From positions 1 to 61,361 of IMG/VR virus record IMGVR_UViG_3300032285_001526: DNA of 61,361 bases, one strand, 5' to 3'. Source of the DNA: a virus. The translations under genes were made by a program, and so were the position numbers. A model generated the notes under the pieces. The model was not told the DNA's origin. It worked only from the letters and a program-made list of their open reading frames with translations, and ran no database searches. How positions within the stretch are numbered: the first letter of the stretch is position 1; each line of letters opens with the position of its first letter. This document shows, in pieces, positions 23,022 through 30,516 of the stretch.

Positions 23022-25916
23022 CTATTCAGCGAAGTCTACATAGCCACCCACAGAGTCCACCATAGACTCCAAGGGCTTCACATAGGTCTCAGGCTTGCGC
23101 TCGGTCATCGTAGCAACATTCCCACCCCGCTGACGCAACAAATGCACTAACATTGACAAGCTGTCAAGTGCATCAGGTGAGCCTAGTCTAGTCCGCTTGA
23201 TGTAGTCCTTCTTTGACTCCACTCGCACCATCCCCTTGCCCTTCTGCATGTACCGTCTCGATGTAGCCTGCTTCGTCAGGTCGTCATTCCGAAAGCCCGG
23301 GCTGATCTTCAACCACTCAAACTCCAGATACTTGCTCAACGCAAACAGCAGCTCTGTCACCAGTCCGTTGTACAGCTCGTTTGCTTTCTGTGAGTCGTCT
23401 CCCATCACCGGGGTATCAGTCGCTGCCCAGCTATAGTTCAGACCCATCACCTCCGACCCGAACGTCGAGCACAGTACGTCGTGAATGCCTGCACCGTTCC
23501 CAGTACGGTCCACGCACAGCCAGTTGGGCGAGATCTTCATCTGCTTACAGAACCGCACGATAGCCGCTGCTTGCTCCATCGTAGCCGCCTTTGGAAACGG
23601 CATCTGACTGTCTAGTTGGAGCATTGTCCGGGGTGACTTGAATTCGTGGAACTTGCCAGCCCGGTCGGTCCAGCCGTCCGATAGCCCAAACCTGCCATAG
23701 CTACAGAGCACCTGATCGACGCCTTCCAGTGCTAAGTCGAACGCTGCCAGCGGCACCACAGGTCCAACGAACCGCACCATCCCCATTGCGTTGTCCATCA
23801 TAGCAGGCGAGATGATGCCCATCGAGATGCCCTCGTCAGGGAACCATCCCCGGGCCATCGTGCTAGCCTCTGCCGTCCGTCCCCGGCTCACATAGGCCAT
23901 ATAGCCCTCGTAGGTCTGTAAGCCTGCAAACACTACCTTCTGCTCCTTAACATTCTCGCAGTCGGCAGCGTCGAGCCTGATCACCTGCCAGCCGTCGCGG
24001 GAGGTCCAGTCTTTGTCGGCCTCCATCTCTACAGAGCCCCAGCCAAACTTAGGCTCGCACCGCTGCCCGAACTGACTGGTCCTGTCGCGAGGGTTGCTGG
24101 CTGCGAAGATCTTGATGCGCCCGGGCACCGAGCTGTCAGCAGCAGACAGGATGTTTTGCACGCCTGCCCAGACCCCATCCGGCACTTCCTCGGCTTCGTC
24201 TAGAATGACGTGCGTGCGGCTCACCTTACCCCAGCGTTCGTGCGTCGGGCCGAACCGGGGCGACGGGTGAAAGCCTCGCAGTGTCCCGTGGCCGCTCTCG
24301 CCTTTAGGGATGGCGACTAGGTGGATGCCTTGCTTGCTGTCTGTAGTGCTTTGAATGCTGGTCGCTAGATCCTCATCAAGTCCCCGGGGGCGCACCAGTG
24401 CAGTACGGTGGAACGTCTTGATGCTGGCGAAGATGTTCCGGGTAGCGTGAGCAGCCGTCAAGCTGACTACCTTGATACACGTCCAGTCCGGGTCGCGGAA
24501 CCAGTCGAGATAGAACCAAGCCGCCGCACCGTAGCTGTTGTGTGTCACAGTGAAGTCTCCCAGTAGGAACCTGTGATCCCCATCTAACGTGAAGCCATAG
24601 TACGCCTGCTCGCCTGCTGGCTCTATTGTCAGCTTCTGACCCAGACACGCACGCCTGCCTCGCTTTGTAGCTGGCTTAATGCGAGAAGGTATCACTGAAC
24701 AGTCACCGCTAATGTGTGCCCGATAGTAGTCTCCCCACACCCCATTGTTCACACACTGCTTGCGACACTTGGCCACAGTCACCGTAAGCCCAAGGCTTCT
24801 GGCAATGAATGCAATGCCGTCCGTTACATCCTTGTTCTTCTGAATAAACCCATACCCACTACCTGCCACATAGCCGTCCGTATCAATGAACCCGGCAAGC
24901 ACCTGTAACCTTACTTCCCTACTGTTCACCCTGTAACACTCAGGCACCTGCTTGCTCTTGCCCTGCAATGCAAACCCCATAATCGTTTGAAGCGTATGCT
25001 TCCGCACAATGTAGGTTGATGCCTTGTTGCCTGCTTTTGTTGCCACTCGCACTATGTAGCCATTAGCTGCCCAGTATGCTGTCCAAGCCTGTGCTATCGG
25101 TGCATCTTTTGTCGTAAGGTTCAAGGCATCTCCAGTGGCCGAGCCATCACCTAGCCACAAACCAAACACATATGGGTCAACCGGGCACTCTTGCGTCTCA
25201 AACTCAACGCCAGTGAACAACCCCTTGTAGTACTCTTTAAACTGCTCAGAAGATGCCAGATAGTCCTGTACAGACATGTCAATCACTCGTCCCCTAGTGT
25301 AGCCGCTCGACACCGTCTTACCGTCTCCGTTCAGCTTGTCGGCACAGCACACTAGCGTTAGGATGTGATCGTCTGTCACTGTGTACGCCTCTCCCCTGTC
25401 CTGCGTCACTCTATACATAGGTGACACGCCAGAGTGAGTCTGTAGCACTAGCCTAGGCTTGCTGTCTGGCCCCATCACACTATCGCCCATTTGCACCGCT
25501 TCAATGGCTCGCATAGATCCGTCAGCCATTATCACAGGTGTGCCCAGAGCTAGACACTTGCCCATCGAGCCAGCTCCTTGCACTAGCAGCTTGTCGGTAG
25601 CCATCAGCCCCTGCCAGACCCGGCGGCAGCTCTCTGGTCGCCAGTCAAACGCTCCCGGCCCCCATAGCAGGATCGCAGCAGCCTCGAACAGGTCTGCCTC
25701 TAACAGATGCGTGACGTACTCTCGGATGATGCGCTCTGCCAGTGCGTCGGACAGGGATAGCTGCCCAGCATGCTTAAGTGCTGCCCGGGCAATGAAGCCT
25801 GCTGCCCGGATCATGCCTCGCTCCTCGCAGGAGTCTGCCAGCTCCCGGGCTGCTAGGCACACCTTGATGGCCCGAGCCAGAGGCGGCGGGAGGGTTGCGA
25901 ATAGTTCGTCGCTCAT
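23022..25916 (-). CDS. terL: Terminase large subunit with in-frame intein (964 aa precursor, 624 aa after splicing)
   Basis: DNA-packaging motor and nuclease. The ATPase Walker A, GAGSMGK-S (residues 114-120 plus S461), is interrupted by a 340-residue intein after Lys120. Walker B with catalytic Glu is VILDEAEE (570-577). The RNase-H-fold nuclease follows: AAFDLALEG (Asp727), CVDRTGNGAG (Asp803) and LGSPDALDSL (Asp915/918), a full acidic set. The spliced length, 624, is normal to long for TerL. The N-terminal 90 residues are helical. ATG 25916 overlaps the upstream stop as ATGA. Because the intein splits the P-loop, packaging depends on protein splicing. Confidence 0.93.
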   Translation of the reverse strand: MSDELFATLPPPLARAIKVCLAARELADSCEERGMIRAAGFIARAALKHAGQLSLSDALAERIIREYVTHLLEADLFEAAAILLWGPGAFDWRPESCRRVWQGLMATDKLLVQGAGSMGKCLALGTPVIMADGSMRAIEAVQMGDSVMGPDSKPRLVLQTHSGVSPMYRVTQDRGEAYTVTDDHILTLVCCADKLNGDGKTVSSGYTRGRVIDMSVQDYLASSEQFKEYYKGLFTGVEFETQECPVDPYVFGLWLGDGSATGDALNLTTKDAPIAQAWTAYWAANGYIVRVATKAGNKASTYIVRKHTLQTIMGFALQGKSKQVPECYRVNSREVRLQVLAGFIDTDGYVAGSGYGFIQKNKDVTDGIAFIARSLGLTVTVAKCRKQCVNNGVWGDYYRAHISGDCSVIPSRIKPATKRGRRACLGQKLTIEPAGEQAYYGFTLDGDHRFLLGDFTVTHNSYGAAAWFYLDWFRDPDWTCIKVVSLTAAHATRNIFASIKTFHRTALVRPRGLDEDLATSIQSTTDSKQGIHLVAIPKGESGHGTLRGFHPSPRFGPTHERWGKVSRTHVILDEAEEVPDGVWAGVQNILSAADSSVPGRIKIFAASNPRDRTSQFGQRCEPKFGWGSVEMEADKDWTSRDGWQVIRLDAADCENVKEQKVVFAGLQTYEGYMAYVSRGRTAEASTMARGWFPDEGISMGIISPAMMDNAMGMVRFVGPVVPLAAFDLALEGVDQVLCSYGRFGLSDGWTDRAGKFHEFKSPRTMLQLDSQMPFPKAATMEQAAAIVRFCKQMKISPNWLCVDRTGNGAGIHDVLCSTFGSEVMGLNYSWAATDTPVMGDDSQKANELYNGLVTELLFALSKYLEFEWLKISPGFRNDDLTKQATSRRYMQKGKGMVRVESKKDYIKRTRLGSPDALDSLSMLVHLLRQRGGNVATMTERKPETYVKPLESMVDSVGGYVDFAE
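24537..25556 (-). mobile_element. LAGLIDADG intein in the terminase Walker A motif (340 aa)
   Basis: Occupies precursor residues 121-460. Splicing block A is CLALGTPVIMADGS (Cys121 first residue), block B is TVTDDHILTL (His184), and blocks F/G are YYGFTLDGDHRF ... FTVTHN, ending His459-Asn460 with Ser461 as the +1 nucleophile. Homing endonuclease motifs are FGLWLGDGSA (about 251-260, Asp257) and LAGFIDTDGYV (about 340-350, Asp346); both catalytic acids are present, so the endonuclease may be active. All splicing residues are intact, implying a functional element inserted at a highly conserved site. Confidence 0.93.
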
Positions 25917-26110
25917 ACTCGCTCCATCTCCGCGTACACATTGGGCGCAGCAATGTACCGGGCAATGTACCGAGATTCAAAGCGCACGTTCACCGTCAAG
26001 CTGTCTGCCTTGTCGAGCCGCGTGATCATAAAATAGTTTCCAGTTCCCTTGTCCCGCCACCAACTCCCGAGCGGATACTCATCCCAGCAGTATTCCCAGT
26101 ATGTCTTCAT
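25913..26110 (-). CDS. Small Trp-rich protein before terminase (65 aa)
   Basis: Begins MKTYWEYCWDEYPLGSWWRD, five Trp in 65 residues, followed by a short beta region (YFMITRLDKAD, VNVRFESRYIARY). It overlaps both TerL and the nuclease gene by ATGA and may be made in step with them. No family recognised. Confidence 0.55.
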   Translation of the reverse strand: MKTYWEYCWDEYPLGSWWRDKGTGNYFMITRLDKADSLTVNVRFESRYIARYIAAPNVYAEMERV

Positions 26111-26514
26111 AGGTTGATGAATTGCCCGACCGGGATATGCATCCAGAGGTCAGCGTCCTGATCGTCTCCTCGGTCGCAGCGTTCTCCGTAGAGAATCTCT
26201 CCATTGAACGTGCCAGTGTAGCCAATCTTGTCGGTCCACTTGTACACAAGGTAGAAGGGCACTCCCGCCCGGTCTGCGAGCATCAGCCCAGCGTTAACCT
26301 TGCGGAACCCAACAACTGCCGTAGGGTAGGCTCCTTGCGCATTAGACCGGGTCTTGATCTCTACAAAGCACCGCAGCTTGCCGTCCCTAAGTAGTGCATA
26401 GTCAAGGTCGTAGTACCGAGCAGGGAGCTTGAAGTAGTTGCACTTCCACCGCTTGCAGAGTACGTCGAGCACCGACTTCTCTCTGGCTAGATCCTTTGTA
26501 GTTTCATAGTGCAT
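26107..26514 (-). CDS. PD-(D/E)XK-like nuclease (135 aa)
   Basis: Contains the pattern YYDLDYALLRDGKLRCFVEIKT (about residues 33-54). Asp at 36 or 38 and E-x-K at 51-53 make the core of a VRR-NUC / Holliday-junction-resolvase-type nuclease. The N-terminal helix (ETTKDLAREKSVLDVLCKRW) and the later LMLADRAGVPFYLVYKW fit the alpha-beta-alpha fold. It is fused to the packaging genes by overlapping starts, so it could trim or resolve replicative DNA before packaging, or help the intein home. A motif copy (26525-26536) lies 10 bases upstream of the start. Confidence 0.65.
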   Translation of the reverse strand: MHYETTKDLAREKSVLDVLCKRWKCNYFKLPARYYDLDYALLRDGKLRCFVEIKTRSNAQGAYPTAVVGFRKVNAGLMLADRAGVPFYLVYKWTDKIGYTGTFNGEILYGERCDRGDDQDADLWMHIPVGQFINL

Positions 26515-26524
26515 ATAAGTGTAA

Positions 26525-26536
26525 GTGCTTGCAAAT
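26525..26536 (-). promoter_or_regulatory. Repeated intergenic 12-mer (ATTTRCAWGCAC), copy 1
   Basis: Minus strand ATTTGCAAGCAC, ten bases before the nuclease start codon. Related 12-mers occur in two other short intergenic regions (29369-29380, 34982-34993). It could be a regulator site or part of a promoter. No consistent -10 box follows the three copies. Confidence 0.3.
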
Positions 26537-26605
26537 CAGTGAATCCAATTCCATATGACGTGTGTTGTATTAAGTTATTGCGTTAGTCCCTTGAACATCA
26601 ACAGG

Positions 26606-27178
26606 TTAGCTATCAAGGTACTGTTTCTTCAGTGTATCGAGGTCGGGCTGATCCAAAGGTGCGTTACTATACTGATCAAGTGTAAGCTGCGGTGCGAGTG
26701 AAGGATCGGCAGGGACAGGCTCCGGGGCGATGACCTCAGCTTCTAGGTATTCTTTAGGAGGCTTGCTGTTGCGATGGTACACCTCGAACGTCAGCTTGAT
26801 GCCATCGTCAGCAATCGGCTTGCGATCCTCGGCAAACTCCCCGGCGAGCTTGGCATCAACAGTCAGGGCAGCGAGACGGTCGAATACGGCTTCTACCTTG
26901 CCGTCGGCCTTCCTGATTACCTTAGTGGGCACTGAGCCTTCGATCATCTGCCGCAGTAGGTCACGCTTGAGGTCAATGCAGGCAATGGCCCGGGACTGCA
27001 CTTCGTTCTGTATCTCGGCAATGCGAGCCTTCACATCGAGTCTATCGATCAGGTGTTTGCCCTGCGCTCCGGGCTGGCTGACTCCCGGGTTCAGCTTCAG
27101 GTAAGCCTCTTTGTGGCCCATCCCATCTGCAATCAACCAGCAAAAGCGTTCGTGTAGACGGTTAACTAGGCGTGGCAT
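26606..27178 (-). CDS. terS: Terminase small subunit (190 aa)
   Basis: Recognises phage DNA to start packaging. The N-terminal helix-turn-helix region fits the family: RLHERFCWLIADGMGHKEAYLKL is split here as residues about 7-29, followed by PGVSQPGAQGKHLIDRLDVK, a typical phage TerS DNA-binding module. A central oligomerisation helix (ELLRQ-like stretch near 75-95) and a disordered Pro-rich tail follow. Start ATG 27176-27178 is preferred over the extended frame to 27196. It is the first gene of the packaging unit, after a 275-bp gap. A 91-bp gap without a gene separates it from the nuclease gene. Confidence 0.8.
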   Translation of the reverse strand: MPRLVNRLHERFCWLIADGMGHKEAYLKLNPGVSQPGAQGKHLIDRLDVKARIAEIQNEVQSRAIACIDLKRDLLRQMIEGSVPTKVIRKADGKVEAVFDRLAALTVDAKLAGEFAEDRKPIADDGIKLTFEVYHRNSKPPKEYLEAEVIAPEPVPADPSLAPQLTLDQYSNAPLDQPDLDTLKKQYLDS

Positions 27179-27380
27179 AATGCAAGTGAGTTGCAATAGA
27201 GAATGTGTAGTGCGAATCCCTCTGTCTTCATTTCATTGAATTGTTAATCCCGACTATTCCGATAAGGATTACGGTATATAAGGTGAAATACTAATCTGAC
27301 TCTTTTTACCAGAATAATGTTTTTTGCGTCAGAAAACGCTTTTATGCTCGACAGCTTGTGTGTACCCTTATTTATAGCAA
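27179..27380 (-). promoter_or_regulatory. AT-rich intergenic region upstream of terS
   Basis: No gene on either strand. It is AT-rich with several TA-rich boxes (TTATATAC near 27275-27282, TAGTAT near 27290) but no convincing -35/-10 pair at proper spacing. As the only long gap before the packaging genes and just after a hairpin, it probably contains a late promoter read by a sigma factor or activator with a different consensus. Packaging-site (cos/pac) sequences are also plausible here. Confidence 0.4.
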
Positions 27381-27429
27381 AGCAAGGGAGCCAGTAGCTG
27401 CTGTTGTGGCAGTCTTACTGGCTCTTGCT
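27381..27429 (-). terminator. Large stem-loop at the end of the small-gene operon
   Basis: GAGCCAGTA (27388-27396) pairs perfectly with TACTGGCTC (27416-27424). AGCAA (27381-27385) pairs with TTGCT (27425-27429) after a two-base bulge, and the loop itself has a CTGC/GCAG inner stem. It lies 24 bases after the stop of the 95-residue gene. The U-tract is weak, so a factor-dependent terminator or structural element is possible. Confidence 0.6.
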
Positions 27430-27453
27430 GTTTACGGCTGACCTAGCGGTCGC

Positions 27454-27741
27454 CTATAGCATCTCAAACAGTGCGATGGGTCTGTGATGGCAGATTGCTC
27501 TGGTTGAGTTGACGTAGCCGACTTTGCGCCAGCCGTCTTTGGTGAAGACTGCGCCCATTACCCGGGGGTCGATGCCGTCTGGGATAGGACAGTGTCTGTG
27601 GATATCGTCTGCTGTGACGTGCGGAGGTTCGCCTTGAGAGGCTTTCCAGTTTCCAACTGTAAGAGCAGTGAGCCGGGCTTCGTGAAGCCACTGGGCTCGG
27701 GTTTTTTGGAATAACGGAAGGATGGTTTGATGGAAGTTCAT
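27454..27741 (-). CDS. Hypothetical phage protein (95 aa)
   Basis: Contains WLHEARLTALTVGNWKASQG and IHRHCPIPDGIDPRVMGAVF, then DGWRKVGYVNSTRAICHHRP. This pattern recurs in environmental phage proteins where it is annotated as hypothetical; the His/Cys-rich last 40 residues may bind metal. It is the last gene before a large hairpin and overlaps the previous gene by ATGA. Confidence 0.6.
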   Translation of the reverse strand: MNFHQTILPLFQKTRAQWLHEARLTALTVGNWKASQGEPPHVTADDIHRHCPIPDGIDPRVMGAVFTKDGWRKVGYVNSTRAICHHRPIALFEML

Positions 27742-28016
27742 GCTTCAGGGAAACGGTTGATGAAGATGGGAGTGCCCGGGCCGACATAAGCCCCGGAGAT
27801 GTTGAACTCGTAATATTCTAAGGCATCTTCGTAGGTCATGCCTTCGCGGACTAAGATTGAAAGTATCTTGTCGGCATCGTAAACAGCCCGGACAGTGTCT
27901 GTGCCGTCTACCTGCAAGCCAATGAAAGCCTCAAGGAGGTTCTCGGCCATCAGGATCTCTACGTCCTCGGTGACGGTGTTTTCCAGCCAGAGCTGGATGC
28001 GTTCTTGTAAATTCAT
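27738..28016 (-). CDS. Hypothetical phage protein (92 aa)
   Basis: Acidic helical N-terminus (MNLQERIQLWLENTVTEDVE), then GMTYEDALEYYEFNISGAYV and GPGTPIFINRF. The central YEDALEYYEFNI pattern is common in uncharacterised phage early proteins. Overlaps both neighbours by ATGA. Confidence 0.6.
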   Translation of the reverse strand: MNLQERIQLWLENTVTEDVEILMAENLLEAFIGLQVDGTDTVRAVYDADKILSILVREGMTYEDALEYYEFNISGAYVGPGTPIFINRFPEA

Positions 28017-28258
28017 TCGCGTTCTTGAAGTCCTTCTAAGTTCTCGGGGCCGTCAGCGATGAGCCCGCAGAGTTCGCCAATGGCAGCTTCTCTGATGGCT
28101 TGGAGCTGTAGGTGGAGTCGGTCGGCGTGGAAGGCGACCTTCAGGTGGATTTTGCGTTCGTGCTCTAGCGTGACTGTTAGCTCATCCACCTTTGCCTGAA
28201 GTTGCTGCACCTTGCTTTCAAGGGAAACAATTTTAACGTAGTTTGCGTCGTCCATCAT
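28013..28258 (-). CDS. Coiled-coil protein (81 aa)
   Basis: Residues 5-60 form a coiled coil (SLESKVQQLQAKVDELTVTL). Unknown function; ATGA overlaps on both sides. Confidence 0.55.
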   Translation of the reverse strand: MMDDANYVKIVSLESKVQQLQAKVDELTVTLEHERKIHLKVAFHADRLHLQLQAIREAAIGELCGLIADGPENLEGLQERE

Positions 28259-28509
28259 AGTGTCTTAATCAGTTCATCGTAATCTGCCTTTGCCGCGCTC
28301 AGAACGGTCGCTGCAAGGGCTGGCTGGTTTGCCTGCATGCTGATGCCCCGGAGCAGGGTTGAGCACAAGCCAATGGCTGCGCTGCGTTGTTTCTTGAGAC
28401 TTCGGATCTCTTCCTCTGCTTGCTCTAGGGAATCGTCTTCAATGTCCGGGCTTTCGCCCCTGCACATTCTTGAACCTTCGATGTATTTTACTTGCGAGTA
28501 GCTTGCCAT
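28255..28509 (-). CDS. Small acidic helical protein (84 aa)
   Basis: Acidic centre (ESPDIEDDSLEQAEEEIRSL) followed by a hydrophobic helix (AAIGLCSTLLRGISMQ). No family recognised. Overlaps the upstream gene by 22 bases. Confidence 0.5.
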   Translation of the reverse strand: MASYSQVKYIEGSRMCRGESPDIEDDSLEQAEEEIRSLKKQRSAAIGLCSTLLRGISMQANQPALAATVLSAAKADYDELIKTL

Positions 28510-28649
28510 AATGTTGCTGAGAGTTTGTTGAATGGAATGTTGTATTTCTTCGATGCTAGTGCAAGCGCATCGTAGTGCGACTCAGCCTGAATGATCTGAA
28601 ACCACATTGCCTTGTGGTCGGCACTGACTTTGTAGGTGAGCAAGCTCAT
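28488..28649 (-). CDS. Small hypothetical protein (53 aa)
   Basis: Start ATG 28647-28649 overlaps the upstream stop as ATGA. Sequence MSLLTYKVSADHKAMWFQII with a helix containing YDALALASKKYNI, a pattern seen in small phage proteins. Function unknown. Confidence 0.5.
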   Translation of the reverse strand: MSLLTYKVSADHKAMWFQIIQAESHYDALALASKKYNIPFNKLSATLWQATRK

Positions 28650-28852
28650 AGCAGGATAACAGCCCCAGATGCGAGGCAAGTGATGCGGTCGTCCTGACGT
28701 TCGTCCATATCGTCGCGCCAGTATAGTGCGCTGCCGACCCGGATGTAACGGTTGGGACCGTCGTAGTGTGCTGCGACTTCTACGTTAGTTTGGGTGACAA
28801 ACCCTTCCCGGGAAAGAAGGGTGCCTTTTGTTGTAAGGATGCGCTCGTTCAT
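28646..28852 (-). CDS. Small beta-rich protein (68 aa)
   Basis: Beta-strand pattern (TNVEVAAHYDGPNRYIRVGS, ALYWRDD). No family recognised. Overlaps neighbours by ATGA on both sides. Confidence 0.5.
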   Translation of the reverse strand: MNERILTTKGTLLSREGFVTQTNVEVAAHYDGPNRYIRVGSALYWRDDMDERQDDRITCLASGAVILL

Positions 28853-29082
28853 TTGATGAAATGCTGTTCAATGAAAGGGATGTAGCCTGCTGTGACCTGA
28901 TCGATGAGTCGCTTGTGCGCCAGCTTTGCGCTCGGCTTGTTTGCCGTCTGCTCAACCTCTCCCACCTGATTGAGGTTGCTGTCCTTGAGTTGAGTGATCC
29001 AGACCCGGGAGCTGTTGTCCCACCACGTTTCGACAAAGAAAGCTTCGTCTTTGTCCCAGTTAGGTTTGATGTATGTGAGCAT
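28849..29082 (-). CDS. Small hypothetical protein (77 aa)
   Basis: Beta N-terminus (EAFFVETWWDNSSRVWITQL) and helical C-terminus ending FIEQHFIK. Leader is TACATACATACATCAATTT, with no SD, and a hairpin lies 20 bases upstream of the start. Confidence 0.5.
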   Translation of the reverse strand: MLTYIKPNWDKDEAFFVETWWDNSSRVWITQLKDSNLNQVGEVEQTANKPSAKLAHKRLIDQVTAGYIPFIEQHFIK

Positions 29083-29101
29083 AAATTGATGTATGTATGT
29101 A

Positions 29102-29122
29102 GCAGGGGGATGGAACCCCTGC
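29102..29122 (-). terminator. 7-bp GC stem-loop between small genes
   Basis: GCAGGGG (29102-29108) pairs with CCCCTGC (29116-29122) with a seven-base loop, ten bases after the stop of the 61-residue gene. Followed by TACATACATACA and no U-run, so attenuation or mRNA stabilisation is as likely as termination. Confidence 0.4.
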
Positions 29123-29131
29123 CAAGGTAAT

Positions 29132-29317
29132 TTAGATGCGAACCCAACCGTTCTGAGTCATTTCCTTCCAAAGCTCGCGGGCTTCGTTAACCGAGAGCCA
29201 GCCAACGCTAGGGATGTGCTTGAAGTTTGTGTTGCTACGAACTTCAACCTTTTCGCCAAAGCGAGTGAAGGTTTCGGTGATGCCAGTGATTGTGTGCTTA
29301 AGGGTGAATGAGTTCAT
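29132..29317 (-). CDS. Small protein (61 aa)
   Basis: Start ATG 29315-29317 (MNSFTLKHTITGITETFTRF), preferred because upstream extensions to 29392 run through the putative regulatory region. Ends with WLSVNEARELWKEMTQNGWV, a pattern of small phage proteins annotated hypothetical. The upstream 114 bp contains a copy of the repeated 12-mer. Confidence 0.5.
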   Translation of the reverse strand: MNSFTLKHTITGITETFTRFGEKVEVRSNTNFKHIPSVGWLSVNEARELWKEMTQNGWVRI

Positions 29318-29368
29318 TTGATTCAGTGGATAAAGTTGGCTGACAGGGATCACTCTAGTGCATCCAAA

Positions 29369-29380
29369 GTGCATGTAAAT
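29369..29380 (-). promoter_or_regulatory. Repeated intergenic 12-mer (ATTTRCAWGCAC), copy 2
   Basis: Minus strand ATTTACATGCAC, followed four bases later by a second half GATGCAC (29359-29366 region). It lies in the 114-bp gap upstream of the 61-residue gene. The AT-rich block just upstream (TTGTAAAAATGTGGAAAAAA) may include a -35 element. Confidence 0.3.
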
Positions 29381-29431
29381 ACTTTTTTCCACATTTTTAC
29401 AATTCCCTGCCGCAGCACAACTTACAGGCCA

Positions 29432-29695
29432 CTATCGTGCATGCAAACCAGCTTCTTTCGCTAATTCTTTCAGCACATTCATGCCGCTTCCCACTCTCGG
29501 AGTCTCCCCCGGCTTTGTGACCTTGTACGCAAGTCCCTGAGTTGTCGCTAGTTTCTGTGCCTGCGTATGTAGTCCTCGAACCTGCACAACAGACATTCCC
29601 AGATGGCGTGCTATCTCAGCGTATTCCATCTCTAAAGCTCTGAGCCAGAAGACCAAAGCTTGCTGTTTATTCGGTAAAGTCTTCGTCATTTTCAA
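29432..29695 (-). CDS. Sigma-region-4-like HTH protein (87 aa)
   Basis: Residues about 10-47 read like a sigma-70 region 4 / LuxR-type HTH: NKQQALVFWLRALEMEYAEI followed by ARHLGMSVVQVRGLHTQAQK. The C-terminal half is Lys/Gly/Thr-rich and likely flexible. In T4-like and other phages such proteins act as transcription regulators, so it might redirect host RNA polymerase in this polymerase-less phage. Its start overlaps the zinc-ribbon gene by 29 bases. Confidence 0.6.
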   Translation of the reverse strand: MKMTKTLPNKQQALVFWLRALEMEYAEIARHLGMSVVQVRGLHTQAQKLATTQGLAYKVTKPGETPRVGSGMNVLKELAKEAGLHAR

Positions 29696-29825
29696 AGATC
29701 ATTTTGCAATCCAGACACTCAGCCGTTTCCGGGCCAATGTTCACCACAACGCCGCCGCAGCGAACGCATTCCCACTCAGGCTCTTCATCTCGGGGATCAG
29801 AGTCCCCCGGGTATCCTACTGGCAT
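29667..29825 (-). CDS. Zinc-ribbon protein (52 aa)
   Basis: From ATG 29823-29825 the product has an acidic Pro-rich start (YPGDSDPRDEEPEWE) then CVRCGG and CLDC separated by 14 residues, a classic zinc ribbon, with an acidic tail (MIFENDEDFTE). Small zinc ribbons near replication genes may be transcription or replication cofactors. Starts one base after the helicase-loader stop. Confidence 0.6.
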   Translation of the reverse strand: MPVGYPGDSDPRDEEPEWECVRCGGVVVNIGPETAECLDCKMIFENDEDFTE

Positions 29826-29826
29826 A

Positions 29827-30516
29827 TTAATTTGTCCTTTCTTTGGTTCTAAATGATTCCCAGTCACATACTGCTATCCCCCCGGTCTGGAGGATGCGGG
29901 AGACGACTGACTCTCCCATCGCTTCTTCAAACTGCTTACTGCTCTGGTTAGAAAGCAAAAGCGTGTCCTTCTTTGCTGAGTACCTTCGGTCAATAAGGTG
30001 GGTTAGCAACCTGTCTTCCCACTGGCTCTGACCCCGCTCCTGCATCTCGTCGAGCACCAGCAGATGAGGCTTAACGTAAAAGTCTATCACCGCTTTTTCC
30101 GACTTCACCCCATCGAACGACTCTTTAATGTCCAAAAAGAAGCCCATTGCCGAGCCGTAAAGGCACTTTCTACCCCTCTCTGCCGACGTTTGGCATAGAC
30201 TACAGCCAAGCTGGGTCTTTCCAGTGCCTCTCGGGCCAAGGAGCGCAATGATGAAACCGTCCCCGAGCCGGGCCTTAAGCCGGGTGTCGATGCGGTCCCA
30301 TTTCGGGTGCTTCGACTCAAACTTTTCCAAATTGCGCACCGGGAGCTTTGCCTCGGCAAGGATTGCTTGGGCTCTAATTCTGGCTTCTTTAGCAGACTGC
30401 TTTGCCTCGCGCTCCGCTAACTCTTCCTCTGATAACCCTTTATAGGTCGTTCCAGATGATGAGGTCATGCTTTGGCTCAGGAAACTCTCCACTACGTTTT
30501 TCAGCTCTGTGGTCAT
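29827..30516 (-). CDS. DnaC/IstB-like AAA+ helicase loader (229 aa)
   Basis: AAA+ ATPase with Walker A GPRGTGKT (about 94-101), Walker B LLVLDEMQE (about 152-160), sensor 1 TLLLSNQS and a C-terminal RILQTGGIAVCDW containing the arginine-finger region. This order matches DnaC-type loaders, which place the replicative helicase on DNA. No phage helicase or polymerase is present, so it would recruit host DnaB to the phage origin. Start ATG 30516 overlaps the DUF1376-type gene by 77 bases; ATG 30468 is a shorter alternative. Confidence 0.85.
   Translation of the reverse strand: MTTELKNVVESFLSQSMTSSSGTTYKGLSEEELAEREAKQSAKEARIRAQAILAEAKLPVRNLEKFESKHPKWDRIDTRLKARLGDGFIIALLGPRGTGKTQLGCSLCQTSAERGRKCLYGSAMGFFLDIKESFDGVKSEKAVIDFYVKPHLLVLDEMQERGQSQWEDRLLTHLIDRRYSAKKDTLLLSNQSSKQFEEAMGESVVSRILQTGGIAVCDWESFRTKERTN

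Noticed and set aside
29083-29100. TACATACATACA microsatellite as a regulatory repeat
   Set aside because: Only three units; similar TACATACA leaders occur before other starts, more likely part of the A/T-rich SD-free start context.
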